From Actinomycetes bacterium (GTDB lineage Bacteria > Actinomycetota > Acidimicrobiia > Acidimicrobiales > Bog-793), in the NCBI GenBank assembly GCA_021823365.1, contig JAKAOD010000209.1:1-6048 (forward strand): 6,048 bases of DNA, in the 5' to 3' direction. How positions within the stretch are numbered: position 1 is the stretch's first letter; each line of letters starts with the position of its first letter. The notes beneath the pieces are model-generated. The model worked only from the letters and a program-made list of their open reading frames with translations, was not told where the DNA came from and did no database searches. The position numbers were made by a program, and so were the translations under genes. Shown in pieces: positions 1 to 5,570 of this stretch.

Positions 1-155
1 ATCTCAGAACCCAGCGCCATGCAGGCGCAGGTGGTGACGGAGGTGTCGCTGATCCCGCCCGCGATCTTGGTGAGGGTGTTGGCACTGGCGGGGGCGCTCG
101 GGATCCAATCGGCTGGTCCCTGTCCGGGTCCGAAGAGCTGGACGAGCTCGCGCCG
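1..155 (-). pseudogene. N-terminally truncated flavoprotein (CoaC/Dfp-like, HFCD family) fragment
   Basis: Read on the minus strand, the frame passing through 155 to 1 gives a recognisable piece of the flavoprotein family that includes phosphopantothenoylcysteine decarboxylase (CoaC/Dfp). The key stretch is ADWI, then APASANTLTKIAGGISDT, then a VTT segment and MALGS, matching the family's FMN-binding 'APA(S/T)ANT...K...G..DTL.TT' region. A weaker match just before it (ELVQLFGPG) resembles the strand that precedes this region. The roughly 80 residues that normally come first, including the nucleotide-binding N-terminus, are absent: the frame is closed by a TGA at 224-222 and the protease gene occupies that DNA. 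The first in-frame ATG is at 20, inside the conserved core. Codon use with G/C third positions supports coding origin. The rest lies beyond the left edge. It may be a 5'-truncated remnant or an assembly artefact. The family assignment is fairly sure; the pseudogene status is inferred. Confidence 0.55.
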
Positions 156-162
156 CGGCGGC

Positions 163-1968
163 TCAGGAGGGCGTGCGCACCGCCGCGGCGCGTGACCGTG
201 CCTCGGGCGAGCTGGAAGCGATCACCTCGAGGATCTCGTCCCCGACGAGCTCGTGGCGCTCGAGCAGGGCGTCGCGCAACCCCTCGACGACTTCCCGGTG
301 CTGCTCGAGCATCGCTATCGTCGACTTCTTCAGGCGTGCGAGCAGCTCCTCGACCTCCTCGCGAGAGTGGTCGACGGCGAGCACCTTGGCGGCGAGGTTC
401 CTGCCGCCGGCGATGTCGACGGTCTCGAGCGAGACGAGCGAGCTGCCCATGCCGAGGGATCCGACCATCTGGCACGCGGCGTTCGTCGCCGCCTGGAGGT
501 CGGCGGCAACCCCGGAGCCGGCCGCCCCGAAGAAGATCTCTTCGGCCGCCATGCCCCCGAAGGCGATCTGGATGAGCGCCTCGATCTCGTCCCTCGTCCG
601 GGTGAACCGCTCCTCGGCGTCGCTGTGGAGCAACAGGCCGAGCGCGCCGCCGCGCTTGATGATCGAGAGGACGTCGAGCTTGCGGCCCTTGCCGACCAGC
701 CAGGCGACGGTGGCGTGCCCCGACTCGTGCACGGCGATCGCGCGTCGCTCCTGCTCGGTGTACTCGACGGGCTGGCCGATGCCGATCTCCTGGGTCATCT
801 TCGCCTGCTGGACGTCTGCGAGCGAGAGCCGGTCGGCGCCTCGGCGCAACGCCCAGACGAGCGCTTCGTCGAGCAGGTGCTCGAGCATCACTGGGGAGTA
901 GCCGATCGTCATCGCCGCGAGGCCGTCACGCCGCTGCTCGTCGTCGAGCTCGGCCTCGTGCGACTTCCGGGCGAGGTAGTAGTCGAGAATCTCCCGGCGG
1001 CCCGAGCGCGAGGGGAGGTCGAAGTAGATCTTGCGGTCGAAGCGCCCGGGTCGAAGCAGCGCCGGGTCGAGGTCGCCGGCCCGGTTGGTCGCCCCGACGA
1101 CGAGGATGTTGGCATCCGGCGCCGGGCGCTTGCGCAGTTGGTGCTCGACCGGGAGCCAGGCGTTGACGAGGTCGGCGAGCGCGCCGGAGAGACGCCGCGA
1201 CAGGGGCGGCTGGTCGAAGGACTGGAGCTGGACGAGGAGCTCGTTGACGACGCCGGAGATGCCTTCGGAGCGCGTCCCCATGCCGGCGCGCGCCCCGCCG
1301 ATGGCGTCGATCTCCTCGATGAAGCCGATCGCACCCCCTTCCTTGCGCGCGTAGGAGCGGAGCGCGCGGAAGTACGAGCGGATCTTGCGGTTCGTCTGGC
1401 CGTAGAACATGGACTGGAAGGCCGAGGCCGAGACGAAGAGGAAGGGCACTCCCGCCTCGGCCGCCATCGCCTTGGCGACGTAGGTCTTTCCGGTGCCAGG
1501 GGGACCCTCGAACAGGATGGCGCGCCGGGACGTGCCGCCCATCTGCTCGCGGAAGGTCTTGTGCGCGAGGAACAGATTGAGCGTCTTGACCGCCTCGTCG
1601 ACGACGGACCCGGAGCCCCGCACGTCGGCGAAGCAGACGTCGATCTCGCCCGGGCGGTAGAGCACGTGCGGCGAGCGTCCCGCCCCGAGCAGCGGGCCGA
1701 GAAGGACGAGGACGAGGACGGTGATGAGGAGGACCGCCGGGAGGTACCGGGTGTCCGACGAGGGGAGGTGGACGCCGGGGAAGGGGCTTCCGTAGAGGGC
1801 GTCGCGGACCGAGATTCCGGCGAGGAGCACGAGGAGGACGAGCGCCACCGTCCGCAGCCGAGCGCGCCGGGCCCGCTCCCGCGCGCGCGCGACGTCGCTC
1901 ACCGGCCCGCTCAACACGGCGGGCTGGCCGATCGACCGCAACCTGGCACGCGGCTCGGAGGTGCGCAC
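163..1968 (-). CDS. FtsH-like membrane-anchored AAA+ zinc metalloprotease
   Basis: This 601-residue protein is an ATP-driven protease expected to sit in the cell membrane with its ATPase and protease domains in the cytoplasm, degrading membrane and soluble proteins. After a basic N-terminal stretch come two membrane segments (about 38-55 and 75-96) joined by only about 20 residues, far shorter than the external domain of E. coli FtsH. The AAA domain has Walker A GPPGTGKT at 155-162, a pore-loop MFYG at 187-190, a Walker B region FIEEID at 216-221 (classical FtsH has FIDEID), and both SRH arginines in LLRPGRFDR (R306, R309). About 34 residues (252-286) are inserted before the SRH. The protease domain has HESGH at 414-418 and a probable third zinc ligand, D490. 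GTG at 1968 is chosen because AAGGAG lies six bases upstream. Longer starts run into the oppositely oriented AlkB-like gene and give low-complexity arginine-rich sequence. It ends just before the flavoprotein fragment. It belongs to a divergent FtsH-like clade rather than being canonical ftsH, which is why no symbol is given. Confidence 0.93.
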   Translation of the reverse strand: MRTSEPRARLRSIGQPAVLSGPVSDVARARERARRARLRTVALVLLVLLAGISVRDALYGSPFPGVHLPSSDTRYLPAVLLITVLVLVLLGPLLGAGRSPHVLYRPGEIDVCFADVRGSGSVVDEAVKTLNLFLAHKTFREQMGGTSRRAILFEGPPGTGKTYVAKAMAAEAGVPFLFVSASAFQSMFYGQTNRKIRSYFRALRSYARKEGGAIGFIEEIDAIGGARAGMGTRSEGISGVVNELLVQLQSFDQPPLSRRLSGALADLVNAWLPVEHQLRKRPAPDANILVVGATNRAGDLDPALLRPGRFDRKIYFDLPSRSGRREILDYYLARKSHEAELDDEQRRDGLAAMTIGYSPVMLEHLLDEALVWALRRGADRLSLADVQQAKMTQEIGIGQPVEYTEQERRAIAVHESGHATVAWLVGKGRKLDVLSIIKRGGALGLLLHSDAEERFTRTRDEIEALIQIAFGGMAAEEIFFGAAGSGVAADLQAATNAACQMVGSLGMGSSLVSLETVDIAGGRNLAAKVLAVDHSREEVEELLARLKKSTIAMLEQHREVVEGLRDALLERHELVGDEILEVIASSSPEARSRAAAVRTPS

Positions 1969-1974
1969 TTCCGG

Positions 1975-1980
1975 CTCCTT
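1975..1980 (-). promoter_or_regulatory. Shine-Dalgarno that fixes the protease start
   Basis: AAGGAG reads on the minus strand at 1980-1975, followed by six bases and then GTG at 1968. No comparable site precedes the longer possible starts further upstream, so this site decides the start. Confidence 0.8.
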
Positions 1981-2000
1981 CTGGGTCGGCGACAGAGCCC

Positions 2001-2029
2001 GTTCTACCAACCGGCCCCGTCCCTGTACA
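2001..2029 (-). promoter_or_regulatory. Candidate sigma70-type promoter for the FtsH-like gene
   Basis: On the minus strand, TGTACA (2029-2024, four of six matches to TTGACA) and TAGAAC (2006-2001, four of six matches to TATAAT) are separated by exactly 17 bases. Transcription would begin near 1994, giving a leader of about 26 bases that contains the AAGGAG site. The -35 lies inside the 10-base palindrome CCTGTACAGG (2022-2031), a possible operator. This is inferred from sequence match alone. Confidence 0.35.
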
Positions 2030-2031
2030 GG
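2022..2031. promoter_or_regulatory. Palindrome CCTGTACAGG over the candidate -35
   Basis: A perfect 10-base palindrome overlaps the candidate -35 of the protease promoter. A second inverted repeat, CACGA-A-TCGTG, lies at 2062-2072. Either could bind a dimeric regulator. No regulator is encoded nearby, and short palindromes do occur by chance. Confidence 0.25.
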
Positions 2032-2152
2032 TCGGTCACCGCTTCGACCAGGATTTCTTCGCACGAATCGTGTGGGTGCCGCCACGGACGGCGCGGGACG
2101 CCACGTTCGGTCACCCTGCAGCCGCGGGGCGCCGCGCGCGGCACGCGGCGGG

Positions 2153-2166
2153 CGAACATCCGTTCG
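2153..2166 (+). promoter_or_regulatory. LexA (SOS) box upstream of the AlkB-like gene
   Basis: CGAACATCCGTTCG has perfect five-base arms CGAAC/GTTCG around four bases. It matches the Gram-positive and actinobacterial LexA operator form (CGAAC-N4-GTTCG; the mycobacterial form is often TCGAAC-N4-GTTCGA, and here the right-hand A is present but the left-hand T is G). It lies where the -35 should be, with its left edge exactly 17 bases plus a hexamer upstream of the TATGAT at 2176, so bound LexA would block RNA polymerase. It stands 23 bases before the GTG of a DNA-alkylation-repair gene, which is the expected context. LexA itself is not encoded in the window. Confidence 0.75.
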
Positions 2167-2175
2167 ATGGAGCGC

Positions 2176-2181
2176 TATGAT
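2176..2181 (+). promoter_or_regulatory. -10 element TATGAT of the AlkB-like gene, probably leaderless
   Basis: TATGAT matches five of six bases of the consensus. The expected transcription start (about 2188-2190) coincides with the GTG at 2190, and no Shine-Dalgarno is seen at a usable distance (GGAG at 2169-2172 is 17 bases away). This points to a leaderless mRNA, common in Actinomycetota. The -35 hexamer (CGAACA, 2153-2158) is poor and lies within the LexA box. Confidence 0.55.
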
Positions 2182-2189
2182 CCCGCGGC

Positions 2190-2474
2190 GTGTTGGCGTG
2201 CCAGGGATCGCTTCTCGACCTCGCCGATCGGATCGGGCCCCGCGACCCAGCACCTCCGGCGGTGCGGATCGATCTCGGCGTCGGCGCATGGGTCGAGCAT
2301 CGACCGGCATGGCTCGAGGGCGGACGTCAGCTCCTCGAGGTGCTCCTCGAGAGCGGCGACCTCCTCGTCATGGGTGGCTCCTGCCGGCGCAGCTTCGACC
2401 ACGCCGTCCCGAAGACCGCCCGCCGGGTCGGGCCGCGGGTCAGCGTCCAGCTCCGGCCCCGCGGCGTGCGCTGA
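2190..2474 (+). pseudogene. AlkB-family 2-oxoglutarate/Fe(II) dioxygenase with internal in-frame deletion
   Basis: This 94-residue frame joins the two ends of an AlkB-type DNA dealkylation dioxygenase. Residues about 5-54 (from QGSLLDLAD through an AWVEHRPAWLEG segment to QLLEVLLE) match the N-terminal part of actinobacterial members. Residues about 55-94 (SGDLLVMGGSC, then DHAVPK, then VSVQLRPRGVR to the stop) match their C-terminal end. The third iron ligand (H71) and the two 2-oxoglutarate-binding arginines with the usual six-residue spacing (R83, R89) are present. The HxD motif and the rest of the core, roughly 110 residues of an enzyme usually near 200, are missing, so it cannot be an active dioxygenase. 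The reading frame is intact with no stop or frameshift, and the promoter with LexA box is kept, so the loss may be recent. It converges on the c-di-GMP gene with 13 bases between stops. The homology is confident. 'Pseudogene' rather than functional small protein is inferred. Confidence 0.8.
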
Positions 2475-2487
2475 GGGTCCGGAACGG

Positions 2488-5172
2488 TCACGCGGCGGGG
2501 GTTGAGCCTTTGGTCGCCGCCGGGATGCCCTCGGCCGGCGGGCGGAGCGGGTCGAGGTCGCGGACGCCTGAGGCGCGAAACGCGCCGGAGGCGACCTGCT
2601 GGCGGCGGCTCAGCGCCCAGAGCGCCAGCTCGGCGGGGTGGAGCGGCGCCGAGATGAGGAAGCCCTGGGCGATGTCGCAGCCAAGCGCAGAGAGCCTCCG
2701 GTAGGTCGCCTCGGACTCGACCCCTTCGGCGACGACCTCGAGGTCGAGGCGGTGGACGAGGGCGATGACCGAACCGACGATCGCGTCGTCGGTGGCGTCG
2801 GCGGTGAGCCCGACGATGAAGGACTTGTCGATCTTCACCTCGCGCACCGGCAGGTGCTTGACGCGCGCGAGCGACGAGGTCCCTACGCCGAAGTCGTCGA
2901 TCGAGAGCCGCACGCCGAGGTCGGCGAGCGGCTCGAGGACATGGCGGTCGTCGAACGGTCCGGTGAGGGCGCGCGACTCGGTGATCTCGAGCGTGAGCAT
3001 CGAGGGGGGCAGTTCGTGCGCGTCGAGGAGCTGGCGGACGTCGGTGACGATCGTCGGGTCGTCGAGCTGGACGGGAGAGAGGTTGACGGCGACGTTGAGC
3101 TCGAGGCCCTCGCGGCGCCACTCGGCGCATTGGCTCATCACGGCGTCGAGCACCCATCTCGTGAGCGGGCGGATCAGCCCTGAGCTCTCTGCGACGGGGA
3201 TGAACTGCTCGGGGTCGATGGCGCCGTAGCGGGGGTGCGTCCAGCGGAGCAGCGCTTCGACGCCCGCGACCTCGCCGGTGTCGAAGCGGATCTTCGGCTG
3301 GTAGTGGAGGTCGAGGCTCGTCGCGCGGATCGCCTCTCGGATCGCGGCGACGAGCGACGGCCGGTCGATGTGCCCCGAGGTCGCGTCGTCGTGGACGGCG
3401 ACGCCGCCGCCTTGCTGCTTCGCCCGGTACATCGCGAGGTCGGCCTGGCGCATCAGGGTGAAGCGGTCGTCGGAGTGCAGCGGGGCGACGCTCACCCCGA
3501 TGCTCGCGCCGAGCGAGACCGAGGTGTCGGAGATCTCGACCGGGGTCTGCGCGGCGAGGCTGAGGTTGTTCGCGATCGAGACGAGCTCGGCCGGGTCCTC
3601 CGCCTTGGTGACGACGGCCGCGAACTCGTCGCCACCCAGCCGGCCGACGATCCCGCGGCCCTCGACGACCGACTTCAGACCCTGGCCGAGATGCTGGAGG
3701 AAGATGTCGCCGGCCTCGTGGCCGAGGGAGTCGTTCAGGCTCTTGAAGCCGTCGAGGTCGATGATCATCAGCCCGACGAGCGAGCCCTCGGCGCGCCCCT
3801 CGAGCGCCCGGTCGACCTCTGCCGTGAACAGGCGCCGGTTGGCGAGGCCGGTGAGGGCGTCGTGGGACGCCTGGTGCTCCTTCGTCGCGATCTCGGCCCG
3901 CAGCTGCTCGAGCAGGCTCGAGCTGCGCAGCGCCATCGCCGTCGGCGTGGCGATCGCCTCGACGAGCTCGAGGTCGTCGCGGTGGAACGTGACGTTCTCG
4001 CCACCGCGGCGGTCGGCGACGACGAGGACCTTCACATCGTCCTCTGCGTCTGACGGGAGCCGGTAGGCGATGGCGTCGCGGAGCCCGAGGATCGTGAGGG
4101 CGTCGCGGAGCCGGCGGTCGTGCGTCTGGCGCCGGACGAGGACGTAGGTCTCGTCATGGAGGACGAGCTCGGCGAGGGGGTGGCGTACTGAAGCGACCGT
4201 CGTGCGGGTCTCGTCGTCGTGCAGCGTGTGGCAGATGCTGGCGACCGGTCCGGGCTGGATGAGCTGGGCGACCTCGGCATTGAGCAGGGCGAGAGCCTTC
4301 TCGAGCACCGTCGTGATCACCCGCTCGGGTTCGACGACGCCGGCGAGCCCGCGCTCGAACTGGTAGAGGTCGTCGAGCGTCGTGTAGCGGGTCTTGATGC
4401 GCCCGTACGCGCCGTAGGTGACGCCGGTGATGCCGGCGCCGGCGAGAAAGAGCAGCCCGTTGCCGAGCCCGGTCCACAGGAGGTGGACCGAGAGGAGGCC
4501 GACCACGCTGTTGACGGCGGCGGTCGGCAGCAAGGCGAGGCCGTTGACGGCGAGTACCGTGACGGAGAAGGGACCGCCGGAAATGGCTATGGCCGTGCGC
4601 ACGACGGCGTTGCCGGTCACCTCGCTCGTGAGCAGCGCGGCGACAGCGGCTGCACCGCCTTGGGCCGACAGCGGCGAGGCGGCACCGAGGGCCGCGTGGT
4701 AGACGAGGATCGCGATCGCCGCCGACAGTGCGTGGACGGCGGGGTTCATCGCGACCTTGAGCGCGGATCGTCGGTCGACGAGCGACCAGAGAATGGTGCC
4801 GAGCGCCGCGCTCAGGAGCGTGTAGCCGGGCGCGAGGAAGACGATCGCCGCGAGCAGCGACGCGTCCGTGAGGTCGAGCGAGTGGTAGTGCCGGTGGTAC
4901 TGAAAGCGGACCTCCGCGGCGTGGCCGAGGGCGAAGACGGCGATCAGCACCGGCCACGGGAGGTGGATCGGTGCGGTGAGCTGCCGGTAGTGGGCGAGCG
5001 CCAGCGCCCAGCACGCCCAGGTCGCCACGGCGAGCACACCGCTCAGGCCCCACAGCCAGGCGGCGCGGGGCATGCCGCCGAGGCGGCTCGGCGTGGCAGG
5101 GTCCGGCTCAGCCATTGCGCGCCGCTGGTGCCAGTGTTGCTGGAGTGACTCCTGTTGCGAGACCCGTGCCAC
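2488..5172 (-). CDS. Membrane-bound GAF-GGDEF-EAL cyclic-di-GMP cyclase/phosphodiesterase
   Basis: This protein of up to 894 residues should make and/or break cyclic di-GMP at the cell membrane. The N-terminal third (about 38-256) holds several hydrophobic segments of a multipass sensor like that of other actinobacterial GGDEF-EAL proteins. A GAF-like region spans about 268-418. The GGDEF domain (about 433-595) starts with DALTGLANRR and has D472, N480/D481 and an intact GGDEF at 513-517, so cyclase activity is possible. The inhibitory RxxD site is absent (EGRG at 504-507). The EAL domain (about 605-850) keeps EALLRW (E639), N697 in NLSP, E729, DDFG (759-762), K780 and AEGVE (815-819), so phosphodiesterase activity is also expected. 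The start is uncertain: GTG at 5172 is the first possible, right after an in-frame TAG at 5178, but it lacks a well-spaced Shine-Dalgarno. ATG at 5115 or 5073 is also possible, and both keep every membrane segment. No partner gene is adjacent. Confidence 0.93.
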   Translation of the reverse strand: MARVSQQESLQQHWHQRRAMAEPDPATPSRLGGMPRAAWLWGLSGVLAVATWACWALALAHYRQLTAPIHLPWPVLIAVFALGHAAEVRFQYHRHYHSLDLTDASLLAAIVFLAPGYTLLSAALGTILWSLVDRRSALKVAMNPAVHALSAAIAILVYHAALGAASPLSAQGGAAAVAALLTSEVTGNAVVRTAIAISGGPFSVTVLAVNGLALLPTAAVNSVVGLLSVHLLWTGLGNGLLFLAGAGITGVTYGAYGRIKTRYTTLDDLYQFERGLAGVVEPERVITTVLEKALALLNAEVAQLIQPGPVASICHTLHDDETRTTVASVRHPLAELVLHDETYVLVRRQTHDRRLRDALTILGLRDAIAYRLPSDAEDDVKVLVVADRRGGENVTFHRDDLELVEAIATPTAMALRSSSLLEQLRAEIATKEHQASHDALTGLANRRLFTAEVDRALEGRAEGSLVGLMIIDLDGFKSLNDSLGHEAGDIFLQHLGQGLKSVVEGRGIVGRLGGDEFAAVVTKAEDPAELVSIANNLSLAAQTPVEISDTSVSLGASIGVSVAPLHSDDRFTLMRQADLAMYRAKQQGGGVAVHDDATSGHIDRPSLVAAIREAIRATSLDLHYQPKIRFDTGEVAGVEALLRWTHPRYGAIDPEQFIPVAESSGLIRPLTRWVLDAVMSQCAEWRREGLELNVAVNLSPVQLDDPTIVTDVRQLLDAHELPPSMLTLEITESRALTGPFDDRHVLEPLADLGVRLSIDDFGVGTSSLARVKHLPVREVKIDKSFIVGLTADATDDAIVGSVIALVHRLDLEVVAEGVESEATYRRLSALGCDIAQGFLISAPLHPAELALWALSRRQQVASGAFRASGVRDLDPLRPPAEGIPAATKGSTPAA

Positions 5173-5294
5173 GTCCTAGCATTGGGACCCGATGTGGCGC
5201 TCCTGGCACGTGACGCCGACGGCTGGCCGTGCGCCGCCGGCGAGCTGTAGTGGCGCGCCGCGCTCGCCTGCTCTCCCGGTCCCCGACCATCGAG

Positions 5295-5306
5295 AGGAGG
5301 TGATCC
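5295..5306 (+). promoter_or_regulatory. Perfect extended Shine-Dalgarno AGGAGGTGATCC
   Basis: These twelve bases are fully complementary to the conserved 3' end of bacterial 16S rRNA (GGATCACCTCCT). The AGGAGG core is followed by exactly six bases and then GTG at 5307. A full 12-base match directly before a start codon is unlikely to be chance and argues that something is translated here. Confidence 0.65.
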
Positions 5307-5333
5307 GTGACCGCCAATGTCCAGTGGAAGTGA
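5307..5333 (+). CDS. Eight-codon leader peptide candidate
   Basis: GTG at 5307 opens a frame encoding MTANVQWK that ends at TGA 5331-5333. Nothing about the peptide itself is recognised. The support is the perfect ribosome-binding site and the fact that its last codon and stop lie in the 5' arm of the hairpin at 5327-5362. That is the geometry of translation-dependent attenuation: a ribosome at the end of the ORF would prevent the hairpin from forming. It could regulate the MFS gene 258 bases downstream, or belong to a separate short transcript. An ATG at 5317 opens another frame of 34 codons in a different phase, but it is 16 bases from the Shine-Dalgarno. Confidence 0.4.
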   Translation: MTANVQWK

Positions 5334-5362
5334 GGGCCCGCCCGAAGACAGGCCCCCACTTC
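5327..5362 (+). promoter_or_regulatory. Hairpin overlapping the leader ORF (attenuator or terminator candidate)
   Basis: GAAGTGAGGGCC (5327-5338) pairs with GGCCCCCACTTC (5351-5362) at 11 of 12 positions, around a 12-base loop. The single mismatch is A5333 opposite C5356. The short TTCGTTTCGG after it is only weakly U-rich, so it would be an imperfect intrinsic terminator. The 5' arm includes the leader's last codon and stop. Confidence 0.5.
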
Positions 5363-5447
5363 GTTTCGGACCGGGGGTGACGTCCCACACGTTCGGGTGT
5401 AGGAGACCTGGGCGTGCTTGATGGGGCGTCCCCCTCCGTGCTGTGGA

Positions 5448-5479
5448 CACGGCCGGCCGGCGAACGCCGGCCGGCCGTG
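5448..5479. terminator. Perfect 14-bp GC hairpin with GAAC loop
   Basis: CACGGCCGGCCGGC (5448-5461) and GCCGGCCGGCCGTG (5466-5479) are exact reverse complements around a four-base loop. The stem would be extremely stable in RNA from either strand. There is no U-tract on either side, as often in GC-rich actinobacterial terminators. It could end a plus-strand transcript from the leader region, insulate the divergent genes, or be a structural repeat. The hairpin is certain; its terminator role is inferred. Confidence 0.5.
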
Positions 5480-5570
5480 CCGTCACCAACGGCAGGAGGT
5501 GCCGCTCGATTTAGCCTGATCGCGGCCGTCGCGGCGCCTGACCGCCCGGCCCCGACCGGTGAGGAGCAGT

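Noticed and set aside
1690..1740. Purine-rich GAGGAC repeats on the plus strand
   Set aside because: They are the complement of Leu/Val codons in the second membrane segment of the protease, not an independent repeat.
1875..1892. Alternating GCGCGCGC tract, possible Z-DNA
   Set aside because: It encodes an Ala/Arg-rich stretch just before the first membrane segment of the protease and is explained by codon use in a GC-rich gene.
1969..2310. N-terminal extension of the FtsH-like protein by 114 residues from an upstream start
   Set aside because: The extension is arginine/proline-rich with no family match, overlaps the AlkB-like gene and its promoter, and the GTG at 1968 has a well-placed AAGGAG.
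2175..2402. 75-residue minus-strand frame with a short acidic coiled-coil look
   Set aside because: It lies antisense to the AlkB-like frame, whose homology is clear, and has no Shine-Dalgarno. Its good codon statistics reflect the opposite strand.
253..2505. 750-codon plus-strand open frame opposite the protease gene
   Set aside because: It is a high-GC antisense shadow with no domain. Only the separate frame at 2190-2474 carries recognisable homology on that strand.
5295..5306. GGATCACCTCCT on the minus strand, resembling the 3' end of 16S rRNA
   Set aside because: The sequence before it does not match the conserved 16S end, so it is read as a plus-strand Shine-Dalgarno.
5192..5380. 62-residue plus-strand frame in the intergenic region
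   Set aside because: It has no family signature and no ribosome-binding site at its start. The perfect Shine-Dalgarno inside it points to a different frame.
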